Source: Kiritimatiellota bacterium (lineage in GTDB: Bacteria; Verrucomicrobiota; Lentisphaeria; Oligosphaerales; JAADHN01). Taken from it: a stretch of 49,298 bases of DNA. Shown one piece after another: positions 36,324-46,269 of the stretch. Position 1 is the stretch's first letter; every line of letters starts with the position of its first letter. Made by a program: the position numbers and the translations under genes. A model generated the notes under the pieces. The model saw only the letters and a list, made by a program, of their open reading frames with translations, made no database searches and was not told the DNA's origin. The stretch spans positions 1 through 49,298 of the forward strand of contig JAADHN010000081.1 in the NCBI GenBank assembly GCA_013151865.1, given 5' to 3'.

Positions 36324-36786
36324 AAGGTCCACTCCTGGGTTGCATTGAAGACCGTTCTCTGTTCAGCCGTCCGGTGGAGGCGTTGTCCACGAATTCTCCG
36401 ATCTCCTCTGAAGTGACTCCGGCGCCCGTCTTCCTCACATTCAGCCATTCGCACGGCTCGGCACGCCGCCCCGGGTCCCGCTGTGTCGCTCCTTTTCCAC
36501 GTGCCCGCGTTGCCGCTTTTCCCCTTTTTTGGCCCCGGGTCTCCCCGGCAGACGTCCGGCGCCCGTGTCGAACTATACACGCCCCTGCTGCGGGCGGCAA
36601 CGCCGAGTTTTGGGTCCGCCGCCGCAATCCTGCCCCCGCTTGATGCCCGTCTCAGGCGGAGTGCCTTGTTCCGGAATCCGCGAAGGGGAACAGGCTGGAA
36701 CTGCCCGAGGACTGTCTCGGCGTCATCTTGCCCTCGAGGCACGGCTTTGCCGCTCGCCGAGACCGCCGTGCCGTCGGGCTCGCCGC
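36324..36786. other. gap between hypothetical gene and sulfatase
   Basis: No gene or RNA recognised in 463 bp. It contains the region where the promoter of the 234-residue protein should be (minus strand), but no confident -10/-35 pair was seen. Confidence 0.4.
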
Positions 36787-38289
36787 TCAATGCCGGGCGG
36801 CGGGATGCCGGCAGCGCAGCGGCAGGGGAGCGTAGCGCCGGGTCATGCAATCGAGCATGGCGGCGCGCAGGGCGTGCTTCCACTGCCGGGCCTCTTTCCG
36901 GCAAGCCAAATTGACGCATTCGTCAGGGTCGGCCCCGAGGTCGAAGAGGAGTTCGTCGCCGTTTCCAAACCGGGTGTAGGCGTGTTGCACGGTCACGACC
37001 GAGCGGGCTGTAAGTTCCAGATCGGTGTTTCCGTAACTGCCGTACGACTCGACGAGCACGGCCTTGGGGCGGTCCGGATCGGTCCCACCCTCCAGGAGCG
37101 GCCGCAAGCTGCGGCCCTCGATGGGCGGGAATGCCGACGGCCGGTCGCAGGCATAGTCGGCAATCGTGGGGAAGAGATCCAGCAGCGAGACGACCCCCGG
37201 GAATGTTCTCGGGTGCACTTGCGGTCCGGCGACGATCAGGGGGACGCGTCGGCAGGCGTCGAAATGCCAGGCTCCCTTGGTGGGAAAGCCGTGGTCCCCG
37301 AGCATGTCGCCATGGTCGGCGGTGAAGAGCACGAGCGTGTTCCGGGCCAGGCCCGTGTGCTCGAGGAAGTCCAGGAGTCGCCCGACCTGTTCGTCGATGA
37401 ACGCCAGCGAAGCGAGGTAGTACCGACGCATGGTCGCCCAGGCATCTTCCCCGCAGTCGGCGAAACGATGGACGAACGGGAGTCGCGAGAAGCGGGCGGA
37501 CAGTTCGGCCAGGGCCGGGTCGTCTGAGCGGACCCGCCGCGGCACGAGTTCCGGATCGATGAGTTCGAGGAAGCGGGCCGGCGGGTCGTACGGGTCGTGG
37601 GGGTCGACATACGAGACGTTCAGGAAGAAGGGTCGGTCCGAGTCGCGTTCTTCCAGGAACCGGATTGCCCGGTCCGTAATCCAACGGGTTTGGCAAACTT
37701 CTTCGGGAACGACCGAAGGCCAGGTCATGGGCGCGACCGGTCGGGACGGATGTCGTTGTTTGGCCGCAGCCAGGGCCGGACGCAGGTCGATCCCGTCGGG
37801 TCCATATCGGGCGAGGTGGGGCTCGGGCCAGACTGTGGCCAGGGCCTGTTCGTAAGAGTCCGGGTGGCGGACGCGGACCCAATCCAGCCAGTGCCCACAG
37901 CGGATGTCTTCGGTGGTCTCGGCCCGCTCGAAACCATACTTTTCCACGTCGTTGCAGGCGCTCCGGCCATGACACTCGAGATGGAACTTGCCGACTCCCA
38001 GCGTCTGGACTCTGTTTTCGCGCAGGAGGCGGGGAAACGTCGGCATGGCCGGGTCCAATTCGTAGCCGTTGTAAAAGACCCCATGGAGGGGGGCGCTGCG
38101 GCCGGTGAAGATCGTGGCGCGGGCCGGCATACAGACGGGGTGGTTCGAAAAGCACCTCTCGAAACGCACGCCTCGGGCCGCCAGCGCGTCCAGGTTCGGG
38201 GTGTGCGCCGCAAAGGTCCCGTAGCAGCCCAGCCACCGGGCGCTGAGTTGGTCGGCCAGGATCAGGACGATATTATGAGGGGGCGCCAT
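36787..38289 (-). CDS. type I sulfatase (formylglycine-dependent)
   Basis: 500 residues from the ATG at 38289. It begins directly with the sulfatase core IVLILADQLSARWLGCYG, has the modification motif CMPARATIFTGR near residues 53-64 (C-x-P-x-R, Cys converted to formylglycine), metal ligands in LFTADHGDMLGDHG, and TKGAWHFDACRRVPLIVAGP. A signal peptide is not evident, so it may act in the cytoplasm. No anaerobic sulfatase-maturating enzyme gene is in the window. It is the fourth gene of the polysaccharide-directed group and probably removes sulfate esters from glycans or their fragments. Exact sulfatase subfamily unknown. Confidence 0.93.
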   Translation of the reverse strand: MAPPHNIVLILADQLSARWLGCYGTFAAHTPNLDALAARGVRFERCFSNHPVCMPARATIFTGRSAPLHGVFYNGYELDPAMPTFPRLLRENRVQTLGVGKFHLECHGRSACNDVEKYGFERAETTEDIRCGHWLDWVRVRHPDSYEQALATVWPEPHLARYGPDGIDLRPALAAAKQRHPSRPVAPMTWPSVVPEEVCQTRWITDRAIRFLEERDSDRPFFLNVSYVDPHDPYDPPARFLELIDPELVPRRVRSDDPALAELSARFSRLPFVHRFADCGEDAWATMRRYYLASLAFIDEQVGRLLDFLEHTGLARNTLVLFTADHGDMLGDHGFPTKGAWHFDACRRVPLIVAGPQVHPRTFPGVVSLLDLFPTIADYACDRPSAFPPIEGRSLRPLLEGGTDPDRPKAVLVESYGSYGNTDLELTARSVVTVQHAYTRFGNGDELLFDLGADPDECVNLACRKEARQWKHALRAAMLDCMTRRYAPLPLRCRHPAARH

Positions 38290-38330
38290 GTTTCGTTTCG
38301 GGGCCCTTTTCTTTGCCGGGACACGGACCT

Positions 38331-40484
38331 TCAGAAGATGCCTTTTACCACGCGTACCAGGGTAACGGTGAGGTCCCCCGGGCCTGCGGTTTCGACGCGG
38401 AAGTCCATTTCGCGACCGCGGAGGACGGCGTTGCGCGGGAGTTGGCGGACCTCGATGTTGCGAAAGTACGACTTCCCGGCGAGGCCGGGTGCATAATTGC
38501 CCCGGCCCTGACCGAAGAGTTGGAGTCTGACCATGCCGTCTTTTTCCGGCGTGAAGATGCCGGAGAGGGTTTCCCATTTGCCGTGCGTTCGCGCTTTCAG
38601 GTAAAGCATCGTGGACCAGTCCATGCGCGCAATACGTGCGGCGGGGCGGAGTTTCACGCCGTCGTTGCGGATTTGAACCTTCAATTGGTACGGGATTCCG
38701 CCCTGCAGCCGCAGCAGTTGGTCCATATGCACGGTGTCGTCGAATCGTTTGTACGTGAACTCGACCCTGCGCCGATCGGTTTGTTCCGGATCGGGGATGA
38801 TGCGGTAAATCGCGGGAAGTTGCCACGGTCCTGCGTCACCGGCCAGTTGCGCGTTTTTCACCAGATTCGGCGGGTCTTCCGGCAGTGCATTCGCCCATTT
38901 ACGGAATGCGGGGTCGTTTGGAAAGCGGCCGAGTGCGGCGAGAGAATCGATGTGAAACGTGGCCGTCTTCCGTTGGCCGTCGCCGGTATTCTGTACGGAG
39001 GCGGTGTTGGTGAGCCGGCCCTGTCGGTCGGTATAACGAATCCACCAGCGGACCGCGGCGCGGTCGGTGTATGTGACTTTGACGGTAGCGGGGCCCGGTC
39101 GACTCCAAAAGACCCGGTCGAGTCGGAACAGGATACCGGTCTGGCCGTCGGCGGCGTCCGTTCGTCGGGCGTCGAAGTCGTAGTGCCGGGTCTTGGGATC
39201 GGCGGGAATGGGGTATCGGTCGATCCGTTCGGCGGGAATCGTTCGACTCCCCGGCTGATCGCGTTGTACAAGCCAGCGTTCGATGTTGCGGACGATGTGA
39301 CGCCGGACGGCGCATTCCCGCAGGTAGGCCCAGGCGTCGGGCGAATCGTCGCGCCGGTATCCCTGGGCGACGCGTGCATACTCGTTGAGTGCGGGGTTGA
39401 GCTTGAGCGTGGCGGGGCTGACGTACTGGAAGTTTTGCCGCATCTGCAATCCCCGAAGCGTGGAGATTCGATGTCGGTAAGGGTAGCCCTCGACGGGGCC
39501 GAAACGCCACACCCAATACTTTCCGTATTCCTCGTTTTCATCGCCGCGGAACCGCCGCTCGCGGATCACGGGGTGGTCGTCGTCCACAATGCAATAGCCG
39601 TCGGGGGTGAGGCGGGACGCCCAACCGGGGCTGTCGAAGAGGCCGTGCATGAAGTCGATGCCGCCGCCCCGGATGCCCGTTCCTTTGGAAAAGGCATAGT
39701 CGACGAGTCCCGCAGTGGCCTCTCGGAATTCGACGGTCGGGCCGATGGGGCCTGCGAACATGAGAGCCAGTTTGTACTCGACGCCCTTGAAGGCCTCGCA
39801 CATGGCGTCAATGCGGTGCTTGAGCCAGTCTGCGAATTGCTTGGCCGTCAGGCCCGTCGTTTCCTGCCACATCTTCAAATCCACGCGCCGAATGAACATC
39901 TCCTCACCGCGCGAGGCGCTGATGCCGTGAATGTAACCGTAGACGACGTCCTTACGCCGCGCAATGCCGCGCCGGCCGAACTCGCGGAGGAATTCGTGGA
40001 AGGCGCGGTCCACGTTGGGCTGCCAGGGCAAGACGTTCCGAATGCGCCAGGGCTGATTCTCCTGTAGCGGCGGCACGTCGACCACCACGGGTCGAAACCT
40101 GTCGATCACCCAGTCCGGCACGGCCGTGCGTTCCACACCCTTGAGATGAATGCCGGACCGCACGCCCATCGCGGCGTTCTTGCTCAATTGCCTCTCGATC
40201 CACTCCCAGTTGTAGACCCCCGGCGCAGGATTGAGGCGTTTCCACGTGGCCTGGATACCGCATACGGAGATGGCCGGATCGAACCGACGTCCCCAACTGA
40301 CGAAGCCCGAGTAGGGGGCCGGTTTCAGGCCGGCCGGCAGCGTCCAGTCCCAGCCCGGGCGGACGACAGGCTGCCGCTCCCCCGCCCGGGGAACGAGAGG
40401 CACGGCGGAGACGCCGGCCAGGGCTGCCGCGAGAACCCAGTTCCCGGCTTTGTTTCCGAGGTCCCGCCGACCGACATTTTTCAC
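38331..40484 (-). CDS. secreted glycoside hydrolase-like (beta-alpha barrel) protein
   Basis: 717 residues from GTG 40484, with AAGGAAA seven bases upstream. A signal-like segment (NWVLAAALAGVSAVPLVP) follows a short basic tail. The next part resembles the GH42-type barrel opening: ATWKRLNPAPGVYNWEWIER and a beta strand per repeat (GVRSGIHLKGV, VVYGYIHGISASRGEE, YKLALMFAGPIGP). The last ~200 residues (VKNAQLAGDAGPWQLPAIYR onward to FRVETAGPGDLTVTLV) look like a carbohydrate-binding beta sandwich. Catalytic glutamates could not be assigned with confidence. It stops 41 bp before the sulfatase start, so the two are probably co-transcribed. Confidence 0.65.
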   Translation of the reverse strand: MKNVGRRDLGNKAGNWVLAAALAGVSAVPLVPRAGERQPVVRPGWDWTLPAGLKPAPYSGFVSWGRRFDPAISVCGIQATWKRLNPAPGVYNWEWIERQLSKNAAMGVRSGIHLKGVERTAVPDWVIDRFRPVVVDVPPLQENQPWRIRNVLPWQPNVDRAFHEFLREFGRRGIARRKDVVYGYIHGISASRGEEMFIRRVDLKMWQETTGLTAKQFADWLKHRIDAMCEAFKGVEYKLALMFAGPIGPTVEFREATAGLVDYAFSKGTGIRGGGIDFMHGLFDSPGWASRLTPDGYCIVDDDHPVIRERRFRGDENEEYGKYWVWRFGPVEGYPYRHRISTLRGLQMRQNFQYVSPATLKLNPALNEYARVAQGYRRDDSPDAWAYLRECAVRRHIVRNIERWLVQRDQPGSRTIPAERIDRYPIPADPKTRHYDFDARRTDAADGQTGILFRLDRVFWSRPGPATVKVTYTDRAAVRWWIRYTDRQGRLTNTASVQNTGDGQRKTATFHIDSLAALGRFPNDPAFRKWANALPEDPPNLVKNAQLAGDAGPWQLPAIYRIIPDPEQTDRRRVEFTYKRFDDTVHMDQLLRLQGGIPYQLKVQIRNDGVKLRPAARIARMDWSTMLYLKARTHGKWETLSGIFTPEKDGMVRLQLFGQGRGNYAPGLAGKSYFRNIEVRQLPRNAVLRGREMDFRVETAGPGDLTVTLVRVVKGIF

Positions 40485-40760
40485 TTTGGTTTCCTTGCTG
40501 TGGGCCGTCCGGGGTGCGCACGGCGATCCGTGGGCTCGTGATCCTGAACCGGGCCGACATCGGCGACTCCCGGCGGAATGGGCCCGCGGCCGTCCGCTCC
40601 CGCACCGCCTCAAGACCGGCCCCGATTTCAGACTTCCTTACCCGGTGGGCTCAAATCGAGTTTTCGAGACGTCGCCGCAATTCTCGCCGGGCGAGGAAGT
40701 CTGATTTGGGCGTTTTCGAATTGTTGAGGGCGCGCGTGCAGCAGCTCGTCGGCCCCAGAC

Positions 40761-43700
40761 TCACCATGCCCAGAAAAAGTACGGCGTGTACTTGCTGCGC
40801 ACAAACTCATAGGGAAAGGGCATGCCGGGATTTCGACCTTCGACCTCGAACCGCACGGGACTGCGGTGGATGCCGCCTGCGCCGATGTCGTTGTACACGC
40901 GAACGGCGACAAAGTTTGTTTTGCCGAACCGGACGTTTTTCGGGTCCACTCGCCAAAGCCGGGCGCCGCGGCCGCCTTCCTTGGCGTTGTATACGCCCAC
41001 CGGCGGGGCCTGTTTGACCCCATTGATCCAGAGGTCGGACCGGTTGTCGAGGCGGTTGAAGGTGCTGACGTCCCGTATACCGTCCACATGCAGGTAAAGC
41101 GGCTTCTCCCGAAATGCTTCCGGGACCGTTGCCCGGCAGAAATACCAGGCAAAGCCGTCGTAGGCGGAGTCGGGTGGGGAAGGAATGTTCGGATTGCGCT
41201 CGGTAACCCCCTGTTCCTCCCACACGCGTCCGATCCGGATCGGTCGTGGCGTGCGTCCGCCGAAGCGCCCCACGGGGAACCCGGTTTTCTCGCCCGTGCC
41301 GTCGGGGTCGGTCAGAAAGGTCCAATTGCCTTCCGACAGGTCCGATGGGGGCGGACTGAGCCTCAATCGAGAGCGATTCCGGACGCCGAGATTCGAGAAG
41401 ATGACCGACCACAGACGCCAGGCTTTCCGTCGGCATTCGCCGTGTTGCATCGTTTCGGGGTCCGCCGAGCACAAGATCAGCCGAGTCGCTCCGAGCTTGC
41501 CTTCCAACATCGTACCGTGTTCACTGCGCCACACAACGACGACCGGCAAGGGTCCCGGCCCAAGCGCGAACGAAGTGAGTTCGGGGGACTCGAAAAAGTA
41601 TGCATCGTTGTCCACGAGGCCGCGGAACGCCGGGCCGACGGCCCCGGCGAACCGGTCGGGTGCGGGGCGTGGGGAGGTCATCAGGCCGAACTGGTAGTAG
41701 GTGGTGTTCCAGTAGTGCGGAAAGTCGTCTTTTTGGATCCGGATGCGACGGGTCGTCACCCCAGGGGGGAGGTAATCGGCGAAGGGCAGAATCACAAGGG
41801 CGCGTAGCTGCTGCAACCGCTGCGTGCCCGGACGGGCATCGTCGCCGACAATCAGCAGCGGGGCCGCGGGGCGCTGTGAGGCCTCATCCGTGTAAACGAC
41901 GCCCAGACGGTCGAGGAATGCTTTGCCCTTCGGCCCGCCTGTATACGCCGCCCGCAGGATCCGGGGTGAAGGTTTGGCGGCAAGCGCGTATCGCAGCAGG
42001 TTGTCGACGAGCAAAGTCGCCGCCGGATCGACGCCGTAGCGGTCGGTCACATCGACTTGGCATAGCCACATCGCGCCTTTGCCCGAGCGCAATTCGATGA
42101 GGGCGCTTTCCTCGAGATCGTATCCCGCCACGAGGATGGGGTGGAAGTCGCCGTAGGCAGGCTTTTGCATCACATAACTCGCCACGAGTCCTTCGTTGGT
42201 GAGGTGCGGGGTTTCGAGGGCCGCCGACTGGCCGTGGCGGTAGAAGCGCGACGGTTTCTTTTCCCGGGGAACGATGCGTGTCGGTCCTCGGAAGAACGCC
42301 AGGTCCGCGTCGTCGAGTCCAGCCACGACAGGGTGCTGTCGGTCTGCGATGAACGCGGCTTCGAGGCGACGTTCCCGGAGTCGCCAATCGAACAGGCTGC
42401 GCTCGGTCTGCTCGAACACGACCACGCGCCCGCCGGCGTCGACGAAGCGTTCGAGTTCGCCGCGGCGGATCTCCTTGCCGAGAGCGCTGCGCTCGACGAT
42501 GAGCACGTCGAGGTCGTTCGGCAACGGACCGTCGAGGGACACCGGGCGAGCCCGCAGCGCGACTTTGGCGACAAGCCTCGACCCGTCAGGCGACGGGACA
42601 AACCCCACGGACACACCGCGCGCCAGTGTCGGCCATGCCGGAGGTTCGTGCTTGGGGAAGACCGTTACCGCGAAGGCGTCCCGCTTCGAGGCGCCGGCAG
42701 GGTCCGTGTAGGCCAGCGACAGCGTGCCGCGGGTTTTTCGGGAAACCTGCGGCGCGGTAAATACGAACGGGGCTTGGATGATTTCACCCTGTCGTGCGTG
42801 GAGTTCGAAATCCCGGCGTTCGCGTTTGCCGGCAATTGCGAACGTGATGGTCATCGACACGTCCACATCCGCCTCGGTATCGTTGACCGCCACGATCCGG
42901 CGCTCGATGCGCTCGCCCGCGTAATAACTGTGCTCTTGGGCGAAGACATTCCGAGACGGTCCGGCGATATAGGCGAAGAAGGGCTGCATTTCGTTTTCGT
43001 AAATCGAGGTGAACATGGAGCGTTTTGGCGCGAGCCTGCCTTGCCCGTACTTCCCGGGCCATTGCCACCGGGCTTGTGCTCGCAGCCGGTAATACCAGGA
43101 GTTCATCCGCATCCAACTGTCTTCAAACACGTCTCCGAAGGGGGCCAGGAAATAGCGGTAGGATAAATTCCGTTTGTCCTCGATGTCCTGGGCCCGGCTG
43201 GTGTTGCAGGGGGCGAGGAAGACGTCGTCCTCGGTCCAAGGCGTGAATCCGTCGATGCCGCAGGTGCGGAACCCACGCACCGAGTCGCGCATCATCAGTG
43301 CCTCCCAGTCGCGCCAGCGGTCGAACGCCTGCGTCCCCAAGTAGCGCGACGCGCACTCGTAAGTGGTCAGCCGTTTGACCCTGCGAAAATCGGTCTCTAC
43401 CGGAAACCGGTATTCTGGGTGCGTGACGTCAGGGGGCAGGGCGAACACGCCGCACTCGTAGAGGTGATACGGCAGGAGCGGATCGCCGCGTTTGGCCCAG
43501 GGCGCGAAGTAGGTCATGTGATCCTGGAGGTTCAGGTCGTAAGTCGGATAGTGATTGACGCTGCGGAATGCGCCCTCGAAATTGCCTGTGGCCTGCGGAA
43601 AATAGGGGCGAGTGGGATCGAGCGAACGGAAGAACTCGCGGCGCTTGCGCAGGAACCGGTAGAGTTTCACCGCTGCGGCGCTTTCGGGGTAATACGTGTC

Positions 43701-46196
43701 ACTGACCGAAAACGGGTTGTGGATAAAACCGTTCAGGTCGAGTTGTCCGAACTGATCGCTGACGTACCCCAGGATACAGGGATGGTTTCGATAACGCCGG
43801 AGGGCCGCTGCGGTTTTCTCATTGGACCAGGCCCGGTCCGTCGGTGCGAACCCCACGAGTCCCACCTCGTCCATCTTGTCGAACAGCGGCGTGTTGTATC
43901 CGGAGTGACCGGCGTGCAGGAAGATGCTGTTGTGGCCGTAGCGCTTGAGCATTTGCAGCCGGCCCGGCTCCATGACCTGCCCGGGGTTTGTCGCGTGCGC
44001 CGCGCGCAGCCGCAGCACGTGGCCGTTGAGCATGAATCGTGCGTTCTTGATTTCGAATGTGCGGAAGCCGAATCTCTCGATGCGCTCGTCGACAACCCGT
44101 CCGTCGCGTTCGAACCTCAGTCGCAGCGTGAACAGGTTCGGGTGCTCCGGCGACCAGGGCCGAAACCGCCGGCACACTCCTTTAAGCGTGACCGTGTCCG
44201 CAAGCGTTGCGGATTCCGCATGAGCGACGTTTGCGAAGTCCGCGTCAAGAATGTCCAGGGACAGTCGGGCGTTGCGGAGGTCCGCCGGGGCCAGCTCGGT
44301 CACGATCTCGAAACTCCCGTCCAGCCCGCTCGCCTTTTTGACCCAGATGTCGCGGACCACCGGGGGGTGCGCGTGGCGCTCGAGGTAGATGTCGCCGGTG
44401 ATACCCCAGCCGTTGCGTACCGAGTAGCCGGGCCGCACCGGACAATAGAGGAGCACGTCCAAGCGATTCGGTCGCCCGGTTTCCAAGCGGTCGGTCACAT
44501 CGAGTGTGGTGTTTGCACAATCGATGCGCCCCAGAATGCGGCCGTTGAGGTAGACCGTGGCTTCCTCGACGACGTACTCGAAGACGAGGAAGAGTTTTCC
44601 GTTCCGGAATTCGGTCGGCGTCGTGAAAAGACGCTCGAACCAGAAGAAAGAGCCCTTGCGACCGCCGAGCACCTTGTAGTTCTGTTCGCGGCCGAGGATT
44701 TCGCTGCCGGGCTCCGTCGGTTTGTAGATCGGCGCTCCCCAGCCGATTCCCATGGGCAGAGGCATATACGCCCAGGCATCGGGCCTCGGACCCGTGTCGC
44801 CGCTTTCGGCGCGTTGCACGGCCCAAAAGGTGTTCAGGTAAAGTCGTTCTATGGTGCGACTCGCCGCTTTGCGAACGGCGCGATCCACGTCCCAAACGCG
44901 GTTGCGGCCCGCGTCTTTCGTGTATTGCCGAGGCCAGAATACATTCGGCGCCGGCGGTCCGAACGTGACGGTGTTTTTCTCCACAAGCGGGACGTACACG
45001 TACGCACGCCGATACTCTTTGGTGCTCGCGTGCGGCTTGGGGTTGGCCGAAGTGGCGGTGAGGCTCACTCCCGACGAGTCGTTCAGTCTGATGCTGTAGC
45101 CGATGAGCATGCCCCTCTCGGGCTCGCCCAAGCGGAGGTTCGCCAGCGGAACGGCGGCTTCAAGGGCGTAGCCTTTCGCCTGTCGCCCCTGCACAAGCCA
45201 GGACCGTGACGCTGTTTTTCGCCGGACCGCCACGTCGACGGGTTTGCCGTCTGCGAAACAGCGTGTCCGCGTCGAATCTTTGCCGCAATCGAAGACGATT
45301 TGAAGGTCCGGCCGGGCGCCGCCGAGGCGGAGTTTCTCCGGAGACGGCCGGAAGGCAAGAAAGAGTTCGACCGAATCGTTCTTCCAGATTTCTTCCGCCT
45401 GCGCGCCTCGGAACGGGGTCGCGTCGGCCACAAGGGCGAGGAAATAGAAGTTCCGGTCATCGACCATGAAGGCGAACCGCCCGGACAACTGCACCGGTCC
45501 TTGCCAGGCGTCTCGTCCGGCGATCACTTGACTCACGTCGTTCAGCACCACATAATCCGGCGGCGTCCAGTTGTATAGGTTGTCCTCGTAGCCCCAGTCC
45601 TTGAACTCGGCGTCCACGGCAACGCCCCGTTTGGGCTTGGGAATCACGTAGAGGTCCTCGGTGCCTTCGTAGCGGAACTTCGCCAGTGTGATGCTGAAGC
45701 CGTGCTTCCGGGTATCGGTGTTCCAAAGTCCGAATCCAATGTTGACCGCTCGAACTTGTGTCGGATTTGGCGTCCCCCGGGGTTTGAGGTCGGCGCGCCG
45801 GAACAGGTACTTTTTGACCGATCCGCTGAGCGCGGCACGTGAGAAGTTGGCGCTCAGGTTTCCGCCGTCGCACTCGAGGGTCAGTTTTGGGAAAGCCGGT
45901 ACGTCACCTTGGGCATAGAAGACGATCGAAGTGAGACCGCTCAAGTTCACCGGCCGAGCGAACCCGAAGCGCACACTCGCGTACTTGGTCTGTTTCGGGG
46001 TGGGTCGAGCGATGAGACGAGTCCCCGGCGCGTCGCCCACCGCACGGTCGACTTTCTCGACCGTCATCTCGCCGTTCGGGAAATACGTGGTGGGGACTGC
46101 CGACCGGACGAGGTCGTCGAGGTCCACCGCGTCCGCCGTCAGGCTCCAGGCGGGAACCAATGCAAGAACGAGCAAGGCAAGGCGGAGGGATGACAT
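40761..46196 (-). CDS. giant multidomain secreted glycosidase-like protein (GH2-related)
   Basis: 1811 residues, well above the ~600-1100 of common GH2 enzymes. The signal peptide is RLALLVLALVPAWSLTADA. Next come an N-terminal sandwich, a CBM9/DOMON-like module (about 192-390; EEIWKNDSVELFLAFRP), a GH2 sugar-binding sandwich (about 510-650; FFWFERLFTTPTEFRNGKLF), an Ig-like part, a TIM barrel (about 740-1010), GATase-like segments near 1215-1290 (PNDLDVLIVERSALGKE), and a second jelly-roll at 1677-1790. In the barrel, where GH2 enzymes carry Trp-Ser-x-Gly-Asn-Glu, this reads NHPCILGYVSDQFGQ (about 802-816), so the acid/base Glu seems absent; a candidate nucleophile is in HLYECGVF. It may act on an unusual substrate or only bind. 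ATG has GAGG upstream. Confidence 0.7.
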   Translation of the reverse strand: MSSLRLALLVLALVPAWSLTADAVDLDDLVRSAVPTTYFPNGEMTVEKVDRAVGDAPGTRLIARPTPKQTKYASVRFGFARPVNLSGLTSIVFYAQGDVPAFPKLTLECDGGNLSANFSRAALSGSVKKYLFRRADLKPRGTPNPTQVRAVNIGFGLWNTDTRKHGFSITLAKFRYEGTEDLYVIPKPKRGVAVDAEFKDWGYEDNLYNWTPPDYVVLNDVSQVIAGRDAWQGPVQLSGRFAFMVDDRNFYFLALVADATPFRGAQAEEIWKNDSVELFLAFRPSPEKLRLGGARPDLQIVFDCGKDSTRTRCFADGKPVDVAVRRKTASRSWLVQGRQAKGYALEAAVPLANLRLGEPERGMLIGYSIRLNDSSGVSLTATSANPKPHASTKEYRRAYVYVPLVEKNTVTFGPPAPNVFWPRQYTKDAGRNRVWDVDRAVRKAASRTIERLYLNTFWAVQRAESGDTGPRPDAWAYMPLPMGIGWGAPIYKPTEPGSEILGREQNYKVLGGRKGSFFWFERLFTTPTEFRNGKLFLVFEYVVEEATVYLNGRILGRIDCANTTLDVTDRLETGRPNRLDVLLYCPVRPGYSVRNGWGITGDIYLERHAHPPVVRDIWVKKASGLDGSFEIVTELAPADLRNARLSLDILDADFANVAHAESATLADTVTLKGVCRRFRPWSPEHPNLFTLRLRFERDGRVVDERIERFGFRTFEIKNARFMLNGHVLRLRAAHATNPGQVMEPGRLQMLKRYGHNSIFLHAGHSGYNTPLFDKMDEVGLVGFAPTDRAWSNEKTAAALRRYRNHPCILGYVSDQFGQLDLNGFIHNPFSVSDTYYPESAAAVKLYRFLRKRREFFRSLDPTRPYFPQATGNFEGAFRSVNHYPTYDLNLQDHMTYFAPWAKRGDPLLPYHLYECGVFALPPDVTHPEYRFPVETDFRRVKRLTTYECASRYLGTQAFDRWRDWEALMMRDSVRGFRTCGIDGFTPWTEDDVFLAPCNTSRAQDIEDKRNLSYRYFLAPFGDVFEDSWMRMNSWYYRLRAQARWQWPGKYGQGRLAPKRSMFTSIYENEMQPFFAYIAGPSRNVFAQEHSYYAGERIERRIVAVNDTEADVDVSMTITFAIAGKRERRDFELHARQGEIIQAPFVFTAPQVSRKTRGTLSLAYTDPAGASKRDAFAVTVFPKHEPPAWPTLARGVSVGFVPSPDGSRLVAKVALRARPVSLDGPLPNDLDVLIVERSALGKEIRRGELERFVDAGGRVVVFEQTERSLFDWRLRERRLEAAFIADRQHPVVAGLDDADLAFFRGPTRIVPREKKPSRFYRHGQSAALETPHLTNEGLVASYVMQKPAYGDFHPILVAGYDLEESALIELRSGKGAMWLCQVDVTDRYGVDPAATLLVDNLLRYALAAKPSPRILRAAYTGGPKGKAFLDRLGVVYTDEASQRPAAPLLIVGDDARPGTQRLQQLRALVILPFADYLPPGVTTRRIRIQKDDFPHYWNTTYYQFGLMTSPRPAPDRFAGAVGPAFRGLVDNDAYFFESPELTSFALGPGPLPVVVVWRSEHGTMLEGKLGATRLILCSADPETMQHGECRRKAWRLWSVIFSNLGVRNRSRLRLSPPPSDLSEGNWTFLTDPDGTGEKTGFPVGRFGGRTPRPIRIGRVWEEQGVTERNPNIPSPPDSAYDGFAWYFCRATVPEAFREKPLYLHVDGIRDVSTFNRLDNRSDLWINGVKQAPPVGVYNAKEGGRGARLWRVDPKNVRFGKTNFVAVRVYNDIGAGGIHRSPVRFEVEGRNPGMPFPYEFVRSKYTPYFFWAW

Positions 46197-46269
46197 TGAG
46201 TGTGCCTCAGCATTCTCGGCCCGAAGGCAGGTGCGAACATTCGCGTTGCGTCTCGGGCCCGGTTCGGGG

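Noticed and set aside
43419-45209. 596-codon plus-strand frame
   Set aside because: Opposite the giant GH2-like gene, without family motifs.
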